From Deltaproteobacteria bacterium (GTDB taxonomy: Bacteria > Myxococcota_A > UBA9042 > PHBI01), in the NCBI GenBank assembly GCA_011526585.1, contig WYBB01000086.1:1-36271 (forward strand): a stretch of 36,271 nucleotides of DNA, in the 5' to 3' direction. Within the stretch, counting starts at the first letter, position 1, and each line of letters begins with the position of its first letter. Of the stretch, positions 16,838 through 24,788 are shown in pieces. The position numbers and the translations under genes were made by a program. The notes beneath the pieces are model-generated. The model had not been told where the DNA came from. It saw nothing but the letters and a program-made list of their open reading frames with translations, and made no database searches.

Positions 16838-17872
16838 ATGCCGGGACCGACCGACGAATCGAGCGCGGTGCGATGGCGATGGCTGTGGGCCTGCGGGGGT
16901 GTGCTCGCCGCGTGCGCGGCAGAGCCCGAGGGGGATGCGCTGCACGCCGACGGCGCGGCGTGCGAGTGGAGCGCGGAGTGTCGCAGCGGGTTGTGTGTGC
17001 CCGAGCGGAGTGGAGCGGGCGAGACCGGCTGGACCGGCGGCATGTGCGTGAGCGTGTGCGACGGCGGGGGCGCGTGCGGGGGTGGCGGCGTGTGTGTGCG
17101 ATTCGACGCGGAGGCGCTGTGCGTTCCCGCCTGTGACTCGCCAGCCGGGTGCCGCGAGGGCTACGTGTGCGGTGACGGCGCGTGCGTGCCGGATTGTCGG
17201 CGCGGGTTCGCGTGCGGCGCGCAGCGGGTGTGCGACCTGGAGGACGGGCGCTGTCGGTTGCCGGTGAGCCCGGGCGCGAGCTTCGGGCAGGGATGCGCCG
17301 AGGATGGGGAGTGCGGCTCGCTGGTGTGTCTGGAGGCGGTCGACGAGGCGGGTGAGGCGACCGGGTGGGTCGGCGGGCTGTGCAGCGCGAGCTGCGCGGG
17401 CGAGGCGGCGTGTCCCGAGGGCGGCGTGTGCATCAGGCTGGGCGAGCATCTCCTGTGCGTGCTGGGGTGCGAGACGGCGGGGGGCTGTGAGGCGGGCTAC
17501 GTGTGCCACCCCGAGGCGGGCGCATGCCTGCCGGACTGCCGGCTCGGCTGGGAGTGCGCGGCGGGCTTCGCGTGCGACGAGGGAAGCGGGGCTTGCGTGA
17601 TCGAGGTCGTGGTGCCCGCGGAGGTCGGGGCGCCGTGCGAGGTGGCCGCGGATTGTGCGTCGGGGATCTGTGTGCCGAGCGAAGACGTGGATGGCGCGAC
17701 CGGACGGACCGACGGCATGTGCATCGCGCCATGTGGCAGTGTGCTGTGCGGCGAGGCGACGGGGTGCGCGATCCTCGACGGGGCGTCGTGGTGTCTGCCC
17801 GCATGCGCGAGCGGCGACGAGCAATGCAACGCCAGCGGGCTCTGCAGGAGCGGCGGACCCGGCGGTCGCTGA
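16838..17872 (+). CDS. Lipoprotein built from a repeated 16-cysteine module
   Basis: 344 residues with 45 Cys. The N-terminus has a hydrophobic segment ending in the lipobox LAAC (Cys26), so the protein should be exported and lipid-anchored. After that, Cys spacing repeats with a period of 111-114 residues: 16 Cys from 42 to 139, 16 from 153 to 253 and 11 from 267 to 336. Offsets within a module are nearly constant (0, 6, 11, 28, 32, 38, 44, 53, 57, 63, 69 and so on). Each module opens with GxxCxxxxxCxSGxCxP and a GxTGxTGGMC-type turn. It starts 68 bases after gspN with its own ribosome site (GGGAGGG). No enzyme motif is seen; a binding or surface role, or T2SS cargo, is inference. Confidence 0.85.
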   Translation: MPGPTDESSAVRWRWLWACGGVLAACAAEPEGDALHADGAACEWSAECRSGLCVPERSGAGETGWTGGMCVSVCDGGGACGGGGVCVRFDAEALCVPACDSPAGCREGYVCGDGACVPDCRRGFACGAQRVCDLEDGRCRLPVSPGASFGQGCAEDGECGSLVCLEAVDEAGEATGWVGGLCSASCAGEAACPEGGVCIRLGEHLLCVLGCETAGGCEAGYVCHPEAGACLPDCRLGWECAAGFACDEGSGACVIEVVVPAEVGAPCEVAADCASGICVPSEDVDGATGRTDGMCIAPCGSVLCGEATGCAILDGASWCLPACASGDEQCNASGLCRSGGPGGR

Positions 17873-17877
17873 GGAAG

Positions 17878-17891
17878 CCGCACCCGTGCGG
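17878..17891 (+). terminator. Weak hairpin after the Cys-rich lipoprotein gene
   Basis: CCGCA-CCCG-TGCGG forms a 5-bp stem with a 4-base loop, six bases after the stop codon. There is no T-run, so a terminator role is only suggested by position. Confidence 0.3.
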
Positions 17892-17970
17892 TGCCACACG
17901 CGGCGCTGTGCGATCACGACCGATCGCGCGCGCACCTGGAGCGCAACGCCCCGGCAGCGACCGCGCGAGC

Positions 17971-17986
17971 TGGCACGTCGATTGCT
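17971..17986 (+). promoter_or_regulatory. Consensus sigma-54 promoter of the PqqD/ATP-grasp/UT-M23 operon
   Basis: TGGCACGTCGATTGCT is a perfect match to TGGCACG-N4-TTGCW, with GG (17972-17973) and GC (17984-17985) ten bases apart. It lies in the only sizable gap before this operon. Transcription should start near 17997, giving a leader of about 31 bases with GACGAGG before ATG 18028. Confidence 0.85.
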
Positions 17987-18027
17987 GCGTGACGAAGCGT
18001 GCGCGACGGCGAAACGACGAGGTCCCC

Positions 18028-18309
18028 ATGTACGACCATCTCGCGCTCTCCGAGAGCGGCTTCCTCTTCGATACGCGCACCGGCGCGACCTACAGCCTGA
18101 GCCCGACCGGTGTGACCGCCCTGCGCGCACTCATGCAGGGCGTGCGCGCCGGAGCGCTCGCCGCGACGTTGTGTCGGCGCTACGACGTGAACGAGGCGCA
18201 GGCTGCGCGCGACCTCGAGCGCTTCGTGCAGGATCTCCACGACCTCGGGCTCCTGCGCAACGACGACGGCGACGACGACGACGAGCTCACCGCCAGGGTG
18301 AAGCGATGA
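18028..18309 (+). CDS. PqqD-like protein (possible RiPP recognition element)
   Basis: 93 residues, the size of stand-alone PqqD. The pattern ESGFLFDTRTGATYSLSPTG (9-28), then a helix ALRALMQG, LCRRYDV, and FVQDLHDLGLL (66-76), matches the winged-helix fold of PqqD, which binds precursor peptides and presents them to modifying enzymes. An acidic tail (NDDGDDDDEL) follows. It is the first gene after a consensus sigma-54 promoter, and its stop overlaps the start of the ATP-grasp gene (ATGA). No PQQ genes or radical-SAM partner are in view and no precursor peptide was found, so the partner is unknown. It may bind a peptide for the ligase next door, or have taken another regulatory role. Confidence 0.8.
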   Translation: MYDHLALSESGFLFDTRTGATYSLSPTGVTALRALMQGVRAGALAATLCRRYDVNEAQAARDLERFVQDLHDLGLLRNDDGDDDDELTARVKR

Positions 18310-19379
18310 GCGCCCCGACCCACGAACGCTTGAGCGTCGCCGTCACGGGCATGAACGCCACCGACAACCCGGCGCCCGGCGTCGCGGTGATTCGCGCGAT
18401 CCGCGCCGCGTGTCCGGAGTGCCGCGCGATCGGCCTGGCCTACGGCGCGCTCGATCCCGGCGACTACATGGACGGGATCGCCGACCACGTCTACCTCATC
18501 CCCTACCCCTCCCAGGGCGCGGAGGTCTTCCTCGAGCGCCTCGAGGCGATCCACGCCAGGACGCCGATCGACGTCTTCGTGCCGACGCTCGACGCCGAGC
18601 TCGCGACGATCCTCAAGATCCGCGCGCGCCTGGGGGAGCTCGGCATCAAGACCTTCCTGCCGGACGAGAGCGCGCTCGAGCGGCGCGGCAAGGAGCGCCT
18701 GCACGAGCTCAACCGTGACGGGATCCCGGTGCCGGCGGCCGCGGTCCTGACCGATCCCGCGCACATCCCCGCGCTCGCCGAGGAGGTGCGCTTCCCGCTG
18801 CTGGTCAAGGGGCGCTTCTACGATGCCTACGTCGCCCACAACCCGGCGGAGGTCGCGCACTGGTACGACGTCATCGCCTCGAAGTGGGGGCTGCCGGTGA
18901 TCCTGCAGACCTTCGTCTCCGGCCAGGAGTTCGACGTCGTCGGTGTCGGCGACGGCGAAGGCGGGCTCATCGGCGCCGTGCCGATGCGCAAGATGCAGCT
19001 CACCGACAAGGGCAAGGCCTGGGGTGGGGTCACCGTGCACGCGCCCGATCTCGAGCGCCTGACCGCGGAGCTCGTGCGCGTCCTGCGCTGGCGCGGCCCG
19101 TTCGAGGCCGAGTACATCCGCGCCGCCGGCGACGGGCGCCCCTGGCTCATCGAGGTCAACCCGCGCTTCCCGGCGTGGGTCTACCTGAGCGTCGGCGCCG
19201 GCCGCAACCTGCCGTGGGCGGTGGTGCGGCTGGCGCTGGGCGAGGCGGTCGCGCCGATGCCGCCCGCCGAGCCGGGGATCATGTTCCTGCGCCACAGCCT
19301 CGATCAGATCACGACGCTCGCCGACTACGAGGCCCTGGCCGTGTATGGCGAGCTCCACCGCGAGGAGATCGGACCATGA
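18306..19379 (+). CDS. ATP-grasp ligase, PylC-like
   Basis: 357 residues. The N-terminal Rossmann-like domain (8-115, LSVAVTGMNATDNPAPGVAV) is followed by an ATP-grasp fold. Key residues include Lys168 in LLVKGR, the hinge-type segment QTFVSGQEFDV (201-211), Glu267/269 in FEAEY and the metal-binding EVNPRF (283-288). This family joins a carboxylate to an amine through an acyl phosphate. The N-terminal domain resembles those of PylC and carbamoyl-phosphate-synthase-like ligases rather than the graspetide ligases. Both ends overlap neighbours by 4 bases (ATGA), so it is tightly coupled to the PqqD-like protein and the decarboxylase. The substrate cannot be read. The ligase/decarboxylase pairing recalls BtrJ/BtrK in butirosin synthesis, where an amino acid is loaded on a carrier and then decarboxylated. 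Confidence 0.85.
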   Translation: MSAPTHERLSVAVTGMNATDNPAPGVAVIRAIRAACPECRAIGLAYGALDPGDYMDGIADHVYLIPYPSQGAEVFLERLEAIHARTPIDVFVPTLDAELATILKIRARLGELGIKTFLPDESALERRGKERLHELNRDGIPVPAAAVLTDPAHIPALAEEVRFPLLVKGRFYDAYVAHNPAEVAHWYDVIASKWGLPVILQTFVSGQEFDVVGVGDGEGGLIGAVPMRKMQLTDKGKAWGGVTVHAPDLERLTAELVRVLRWRGPFEAEYIRAAGDGRPWLIEVNPRFPAWVYLSVGAGRNLPWAVVRLALGEAVAPMPPAEPGIMFLRHSLDQITTLADYEALAVYGELHREEIGP

Positions 19380-20773
19380 GCCCTCCCCCAGCGCCCGCCT
19401 CCGAGCCGGCAGGCGAGCGCCAGGCCTACGTGCCCCCGACCATCGTCGCCCACCAGAGCGGCCTCGCGAACAAGTTCGGCCGCGGCCCGACGCGCCGGTC
19501 GCTCACGCGCATCGACGGTGTGCCGGTCACCGACCTGGTCGAGCGCTTCGGCACGCCGCTCTTCGTCTTCGGCGAGCGCCGGCTGCGCCGCCGCTTTCGC
19601 GACGTGCAACGCACCTTCAACGTGCGCTGGCCCAAGGTGCAGTTCGCCTGGTCCTACAAGACGAACCACCTCGACGCCGTCTGCCGCATCTTCCATGACG
19701 AAGGCGCCTGGGCCGAGGTCGTCAGCGAGGTCGAGTACGCGATGGCGCGCCGCCTCGGCGTGCCGGGCGAGCAGATCGTCTTCAACGGTCCCTACAAGCC
19801 GACCGAGTCCCTGCGCACCGCCGTCGCCGAAGGCGCGCACATCCACATCGATCATCACGACGAGCTCTGGGACCTCGAGCGCATCGCGTGCGAGCACGGC
19901 CGCCCCGTGCCGGTCGCGATCCGCGTCAACATGGACACCGGCACCTACCCGCGCTGGGGGCGCTTCGGCTTCGACCTCGACGGTGGCGAGGCGCTCGACG
20001 TCGTGCGGCGCATCGCCGCCTCCCCGCACCTCGAGCTCGGCGGGCTGCACACCCACATCGGCACCTACATGCTCGCGCCCGAGGCCTACGGGATCGCCGC
20101 CACCAAGCTCGTCGAGCTCGCCCAGCGCGCGCGCGAGCTCACCGGCCGGCTGCCGCGCTACCTCGACCTCGGCGGCGGCTTCGCGTCGCACGCCACGCTG
20201 CACGCGCAGTACTCACCCGCCAGCGACACGGTGCCGCCGATCGAGGCCTACGCCGACGCGATCACCACCCCGCTGCTCGCCGCCGGCTTCCGCGCCGACG
20301 AGGCGCCGACGCTCATCCTCGAGACCGGCCGCGCGCTGGTCGACGACGCCGGCTCGCTCATCGCGCGCGTCGTCGCCTCCAAGCGCCTGCCCGGCGGCGC
20401 CCGCGCCATCGTCATCGACGCCGGCCTCAACGTGCTCTTCACCTCGCTCTGGTATCGCCACGAGGTCCTGCCCGCGCTCGACCGTGGCGGCCTGTTCGAG
20501 GACACCACCGTCTTTGGCCCCCTCTGCATGAACATCGACGTCGTGCGCCCCTCGGTCCTGCTGCCGCCGCTCGAGGTCGGCGACCCGCTGGTGATCCGCC
20601 CGGTCGGCGCCTACAACGTCACGCAGAGCCTCCAGTTCATCCGGCTGCGCCCGGCGATGGTCCTCATCGGCGACGGCGGCCAGATCGATCTCATCCGACG
20701 CGCAGAGGAGCTCGATGACCTCAAGGGCCCCGAGCGGCTCCCGGATCGGCTCGCCCCCGGTCACGCACGCTGA
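19376..20773 (+). CDS. Fold-type III PLP-dependent decarboxylase (DapDC/BtrK-like)
   Basis: 465 residues. An N-terminal extension of about 45 residues precedes the alanine-racemase-like barrel. PLP Lys95 lies in AWSYKTN; HTHIG (225-229), LDLGGGF (263-269) and ETGR (316-319) bind the cofactor. The second domain has Cys384 and Asp388 in GPLCMNID and Tyr413 in GAYN, so the decarboxylase active-site Cys and Tyr are kept. Family members act on diaminopimelate, arginine, ornithine, carboxynorspermidine or carrier-bound glutamate (BtrK). Here EPGR reads ETGR and the usual CESxD reads CMNID, so it is probably not housekeeping LysA. The start overlaps the ligase stop (ATGA); the end overlaps the next gene by 59 bases. 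Confidence 0.87.
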   Translation: MSPPPAPASEPAGERQAYVPPTIVAHQSGLANKFGRGPTRRSLTRIDGVPVTDLVERFGTPLFVFGERRLRRRFRDVQRTFNVRWPKVQFAWSYKTNHLDAVCRIFHDEGAWAEVVSEVEYAMARRLGVPGEQIVFNGPYKPTESLRTAVAEGAHIHIDHHDELWDLERIACEHGRPVPVAIRVNMDTGTYPRWGRFGFDLDGGEALDVVRRIAASPHLELGGLHTHIGTYMLAPEAYGIAATKLVELAQRARELTGRLPRYLDLGGGFASHATLHAQYSPASDTVPPIEAYADAITTPLLAAGFRADEAPTLILETGRALVDDAGSLIARVVASKRLPGGARAIVIDAGLNVLFTSLWYRHEVLPALDRGGLFEDTTVFGPLCMNIDVVRPSVLLPPLEVGDPLVIRPVGAYNVTQSLQFIRLRPAMVLIGDGGQIDLIRRAEELDDLKGPERLPDRLAPGHAR

Positions 20774-23000
20774 GCCTGGCGAAGCCGCGCCGAGCGGCTC
20801 GCGCACGTCGGCCGGCGCCTTCGCACGCCTCGGCGCCGGCCTGGGCGCGCTCACCGCAAGCTACGCCGCCGTGCTCTTCGCGCCACGCCCCGCGGCGGGT
20901 GTGCTCTTCTTCGTCGCGACCTTCATCGTGCCGGCGCACGGACTCGCCGGGCTCCTCGGCCTCTTCGCCGCCGAAGGATGGGCCAGGCTCGTCACCCCTT
21001 CCGCCGCCTCCGCCGACGCCCTCCTGCATCGCTTCAACGGCCTCCTCGTCGGCCTCGCCCTCGGTCACCTCTACGCGCTCACCTGGCCGCTCGTCGGCAT
21101 CATCACCGCCAGCGGCCTCGTCGTCGTCCTGCTCGGCAGCGTGCTCACGCGTGCGCTGGCGGGCCCGACCGTCGCGCTGCCACCGCTGAGCCTGCCCTTC
21201 GTCGCCGCGACCTGGCTCCTCCTGCTCGCCGCCTCGCGCCTCTCCGCCATCGAGCTCACCCTCGAGCCGGTGTACGCCGGCCACCTCGGGCAGGGTCTCC
21301 TCCCCGAGCCGATCGAGCTCTACCTGCGCGCGCTCGGCGCGATCTTCTTCCAGCTCAACGTGCCGGCGGGCGCCCTCGTCTTCGTCGGCCTCCTCCTCGC
21401 CAGCCGTTGGGCGACGCTCACGAGCATGCTGGGCTTCGCCGTCGGCAGCGCCGTCTACCTCGGGCTCGGCGGCCGCCCCGACGATCTCACGACCGCCTAC
21501 GTCGGGTTCAACTTCATCGTCGTCGCCATCGCGCTCGGAGGCGCCTTCGTCGTGCCGAGCGCGGCCGCCCTCCTCCTCGCGGCCGGCGCCTCCGCGCTGA
21601 CCGCCATCGTCGCCGCCGCGCACCTCGCCTTCCTCGCGCCGCTCGACCTCCCGGTACTCGCGTTCCCGTTCATCCTCGTCACGCTCGTCGTGCTTCACAC
21701 CCTCGGCGTGCGCCCGACCTCGAGCACGGCGCTACGCCGCGTCGCCGGCCCCATCGGCACCCCCGAAGACAACGTCACGCGCGCCGCCTTCGGCGCCCGC
21801 CGCTACCCCGACCCGCGCCTGCCCCTCTTCTTCCTCCCGGTCTCCGGCCCCTGGGTGGTGACGCAGGCGGTCGGCGGCTCGCTCACCCACCGCGGCGCCT
21901 GGGCGCACGCCTGGGACTTCGAGGTCGCCGGCGACGACGGCCGCACCTTCGGCGGAGACGGCCGCCGCCCCGAGGACTTCCTCGCCTGGGGCGCGCCCGT
22001 CGTCGCGCCAGCCGACGGCACGGTGGTCCGCGTCGTCGACGACCTGCCCGACAACCCCGTCGGCGAGGTCGATCTCGTGCACAACTGGGGCAACCTCGTC
22101 ATCCTCTGGCACGGCGCCAGCGTCTACAGCGCGCTCTGCCACTTGCAGCGCGGCAGCGTCGCCGTGCGCGAAGGCGCCCACGTCATCCGCGGCCAGCTCC
22201 TCGGGCGCGTCGGCGCGTCGGGGCGGGCGCCCGTGCCGCACCTGCACTTCCAGGCGCAGATCTCCGCCGAGATCGGCGCGCGCACCCGCCCCGCCCAGCT
22301 CATCCACTACGTCGAGAGCGACGGGCACGGTCCCGATCACGCGCAGCGCTACCGCTCCTTCGGCATGCCGCCCGCCGGCGTGACCGTGCGCGCGCTCGTG
22401 CCCGACGAGGTCGTGCGTCGCGTGCTCGTCCTGCCGCCCGGCACCGCCTTGACCTGGCGCGTCACCGGCGCCGACGGCCAGACGCGCAGCGAGCGTTGGT
22501 CGAGCCGCGTCGACCCGCTCGGCCTGCGCGAGCTCGTCGCCGACGTCGGCGCCCGCCTCGGCCTGCACGTCGACCCGAGCTACCTCACGACCTACGACTT
22601 CGAGCACGCGCCCCGAGGTCGGTGGTGGACGGACACCTGCGGCCGGCGGAGCCTGCTCGGCCTCTTCCACCTCGGCACGCCGCGCGTGCCCCAGCTCGCC
22701 GAGCGCGCGATCGTCTGGGACGACCAGCTGCCGGCGGCGCCCTGGGTCAGCGCTCCGGTTCGCGCACTGCACGCGCTCTTGCGTCCGTTCACCGAGCGCG
22801 GCGCCATCCGCACCCGCTCACGCGCCGCGGTCGACGCACGCGGGCTCGTGGTGACCACCGAGCTCGACTGGTCGCGCGTGCTGCTCAGCCCCGCCACCCC
22901 ACCGCAGCGCATCGAGGTGGTCTGGCGCGCCGGTGGTCCCGCGCTGATCAGCGCGTGGACCGACGGTCGCGAGGTGCTCCGCGCGGAGGTCGTCACATGA
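20715..23000 (+). CDS. Urea-transporter-like membrane domain fused to M23 endopeptidase
   Basis: 761 residues. The first half (about 45-332) is a polytopic membrane domain with urea-transporter features in two pseudo-repeats: RFNGLLVGLALG (106-117) and LPFVAATWLLLL (160-171), then GFNFIVVAIALGG (264-276) and LAFPFILVTLVVL (315-327), plus FFQLNVPAG. The second half (about 375-520) is an M23/LytM peptidase with zinc ligands in HAWD (His398, Asp401) and HLH (His511), and GDVLGRVGxSG-type context (QLLGRVGASG). A beta-rich tail to 761 is unassigned. ATG 20715 has GAGGAG just upstream and overlaps the decarboxylase by 59 bases. A channel for a small polar solute tied to a cell-wall endopeptidase is unusual; the substrate is unknown. 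The active-site residues look intact. Confidence 0.85.
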   Translation: MTSRAPSGSRIGSPPVTHAEPGEAAPSGSRTSAGAFARLGAGLGALTASYAAVLFAPRPAAGVLFFVATFIVPAHGLAGLLGLFAAEGWARLVTPSAASADALLHRFNGLLVGLALGHLYALTWPLVGIITASGLVVVLLGSVLTRALAGPTVALPPLSLPFVAATWLLLLAASRLSAIELTLEPVYAGHLGQGLLPEPIELYLRALGAIFFQLNVPAGALVFVGLLLASRWATLTSMLGFAVGSAVYLGLGGRPDDLTTAYVGFNFIVVAIALGGAFVVPSAAALLLAAGASALTAIVAAAHLAFLAPLDLPVLAFPFILVTLVVLHTLGVRPTSSTALRRVAGPIGTPEDNVTRAAFGARRYPDPRLPLFFLPVSGPWVVTQAVGGSLTHRGAWAHAWDFEVAGDDGRTFGGDGRRPEDFLAWGAPVVAPADGTVVRVVDDLPDNPVGEVDLVHNWGNLVILWHGASVYSALCHLQRGSVAVREGAHVIRGQLLGRVGASGRAPVPHLHFQAQISAEIGARTRPAQLIHYVESDGHGPDHAQRYRSFGMPPAGVTVRALVPDEVVRRVLVLPPGTALTWRVTGADGQTRSERWSSRVDPLGLRELVADVGARLGLHVDPSYLTTYDFEHAPRGRWWTDTCGRRSLLGLFHLGTPRVPQLAERAIVWDDQLPAAPWVSAPVRALHALLRPFTERGAIRTRSRAAVDARGLVVTTELDWSRVLLSPATPPQRIEVVWRAGGPALISAWTDGREVLRAEVVT

Positions 23001-23956
23001 TCGTGCACGCCGTCGTCGCCGCGCTCTTCGCGCTCGGCCAGCCGACCGCCTCCGACCCGGGCGAGGCCTTGCAGCGCGGCTGGCTGGCGCTCGGCGAGGC
23101 GCGTTGGCAGGACGCCCGCGCCGCGTACCTGGACGCGACCACGCGCGATCCCGACAACGAGGATGCCTGGATCGGGCTCATGCGCGCGCATCTCGGCGCC
23201 TCCGAACCGCGCGCCGCCATCGCCGCCGGCGAGCGCGCGCTCGCGCTCGCGCCCGACAACGCCTGGGCCCATCGCTTCATCGCGCTCGCCTACTACCTCG
23301 CCGCCGACTACCCGCGTGCGCGCCGCCACTACGAGCACGCCCGTAGCGCGAGCCCGGCCGACCCGCTCGTCGCGCTCGGCCTCGGGCTGACGCTCGTGCG
23401 CCTCGGCGAGCCCGATCCCGGCCAGGCGCTCTGCGCCGAAGCCGCGCGCGCCCTGCCCGACGATCCCCGGGTCGCGGACTGCTTCGCGCTCGCACGCGCC
23501 GCGCGCCCTCGCCTCGCCCTGGGCGCGCACGTCCTCGGCCTCGCCGGCACGCGCTTCGGCGCCGGAGATCTCGTCGCGACCAGCGCGGCCGGCCTCGCGC
23601 TCACCTGGCCCGACGTGCTCACCGTGACGCTGCACCCCGAGCTGACCTGGGTCGACGCCGTGACGCTCCTCTCCGCGCACGCCTCCTTCACGTTCACGCC
23701 GAGCCCGAGCACTTGGATCGTCATCGGCGGCTTCTTCGGCGAGCGCCGCTACACGGTCGACGATGGCGGCCTGTCGATCTGGACCGGCGACGAGACCCAC
23801 CGCGCCGGCGCCCGGCTGGGCGGCGGCCTGCGACTCGGCGACGCCTTCGCGCTCACGCTGGAGGCGCGCTGGCTCGCCCTCGAGCGCCTGCGCGGCGACC
23901 CCTCTCTCATCGACCACCGCGTCGGCGCGCTCGCCGGCCTCATCATCACCCTGTGA
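22997..23956 (+). CDS. TPR protein with probable C-terminal outer-membrane beta-barrel
   Basis: 319 residues; ATG 22997 overlaps the previous stop (ATGA) and has GGAGGT upstream. A short signal-like start (MIVHAVVAALFALGQPTAS) leads to about four TPR units (22-165; for example AWIGLMRAHLGASEPRAAIA and AHRFIALAYYLAADYPRARR). The remaining 150 residues alternate hydrophobic and polar residues in strands ending in aromatic or Leu residues (LALGAHVLGLAG, STWIVIGGFFGERRYTV, FALTLEARWLALERL) and finish GALAGLIITL, as in an outer-membrane barrel. TPR-plus-barrel proteins often serve as export or assembly channels. The function here is inferred from architecture and operon membership. Confidence 0.8.
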   Translation: MIVHAVVAALFALGQPTASDPGEALQRGWLALGEARWQDARAAYLDATTRDPDNEDAWIGLMRAHLGASEPRAAIAAGERALALAPDNAWAHRFIALAYYLAADYPRARRHYEHARSASPADPLVALGLGLTLVRLGEPDPGQALCAEAARALPDDPRVADCFALARAARPRLALGAHVLGLAGTRFGAGDLVATSAAGLALTWPDVLTVTLHPELTWVDAVTLLSAHASFTFTPSPSTWIVIGGFFGERRYTVDDGGLSIWTGDETHRAGARLGGGLRLGDAFALTLEARWLALERLRGDPSLIDHRVGALAGLIITL

Positions 23957-23987
23957 ACGTCGGCGCGAACGCGCCAGGAGTGACCCC

Positions 23988-24644
23988 ATGTGCCCACGCA
24001 CGACCTCTTCGATCCGGCACCTCCTCAAGACCTTGCTCGTCCTGCTCGCGGGCGCGCTCGCCGCGGCCCCCTTCGGGACGGTCCACGCCGACGACGATCC
24101 GATCCCGGCCCTCTTCGCCAACTCGTTCGCGCACGAGAGCGAGGGCGAGCTCGCCGCCGCGCTCAATGACGTGCTGGCGATCCTGCGCCGCGACGACGCG
24201 CACTACTTCGCCACGCTGCGCGCCGGCTACCTCTACTACCTGCAAGCCCGCCACGACGACGCGCTGCGCATGTATCGCCGCGCTCAGGAGCTCGCACCCG
24301 ACGCGCTCGAGCCGCGCCTCGGCGAGATGTTGCCGCTCATGGCGGCCTCGCGCTGGAGCGAAGCCGAGCGCCTCGGCCAGACGCTCGGCGCGCTCGCCCC
24401 GCGCGACTACACCATCCGCAGCCGCCTCGCGTGGATCGCATACTCGCAAGGTCGCCACGCCCTCGCCGAGGCACGCTACCGCGCGGTGCTCGCCGACTAT
24501 CCGAGCGACATCGAGATGCGCCTCGGGCTCGGCTGGTCGCTCGCGCTGCAGGGCAAGAAGGACGAAGCCGCCGCCGCCTTCCGCTGGGTCCTCTCGGTCT
24601 ATCGCGACCACGTGCGGGCACGCGAGGGGCTGCAGGCGCTGTGA
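23988..24644 (+). CDS. Exported TPR protein
   Basis: 218 residues; ATG 23988 is preceded by CAGGAG with 7-base spacing. A signal peptide (RHLLKTLLVLLAGALAAAPF, cleavage near VHA35 before DDD) is followed by about five TPR-like units (for example YFATLRAGYLYYLQARHDDAL and IEMRLGLGWSLALQGKKDEA). It probably sits in the periplasm as a scaffold for the preceding TPR-barrel protein. It is the last gene of the operon. Its final bases (CTGCAGGCGCTGTGA) begin an imperfect repeat found again at 25689. Confidence 0.85.
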   Translation: MCPRTTSSIRHLLKTLLVLLAGALAAAPFGTVHADDDPIPALFANSFAHESEGELAAALNDVLAILRRDDAHYFATLRAGYLYYLQARHDDALRMYRRAQELAPDALEPRLGEMLPLMAASRWSEAERLGQTLGALAPRDYTIRSRLAWIAYSQGRHALAEARYRAVLADYPSDIEMRLGLGWSLALQGKKDEAAAAFRWVLSVYRDHVRAREGLQAL

Positions 24645-24686
24645 AGACGACCCGCCGACGATCGCCGCGAGACACACGACGGAGGC
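24629..24686 (+). repeat. Left copy of an imperfect direct repeat flanking the PARG-like gene
   Basis: The first 16 bases (GCTGCAGGCGCTGTGA) match 25689-25704 at 15 positions, and the last 30 bases, from GACGATCG to GACGGAGGC, match the right copy at 24 of 30. The left copy contains the true stop codon of the TPR gene. Confidence 0.5.
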
Positions 24687-24753
24687 GCCCCCGGCTGCCG
24701 CCCGGCGCGGCCCCGGGCCGATGGCCTGACGTTCCACCGGCGAGCCGCGCGGG

Positions 24754-24782
24754 TTGACAGTCGAGGCCGCCGGACGGACGGT
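24754..24782 (+). promoter_or_regulatory. Promoter of the PARG-like gene, probably leaderless
   Basis: TTGACA at 24754-24759 is a perfect -35 box. It starts exactly 35 bases before ATG 24789, so with a 17-base spacer (-10 = GACGGT, poor) transcription would begin at or next to the start codon. No ribosome site precedes the ATG, which supports a leaderless mRNA. Confidence 0.5.
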
Positions 24783-24788
24783 TGTCCC

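Noticed and set aside
17873..18027. RiPP precursor peptide next to the PqqD-like gene
   Set aside because: No ATG- or GTG-started short frame with a ribosome site and leader/core character was found; the open stretch there is Arg-rich and runs on into the next gene out of frame.
19376..20773. Decarboxylase as housekeeping LysA
   Set aside because: It has an N-terminal extension, ETGR and CMNID variants, and operon partners unrelated to lysine synthesis.
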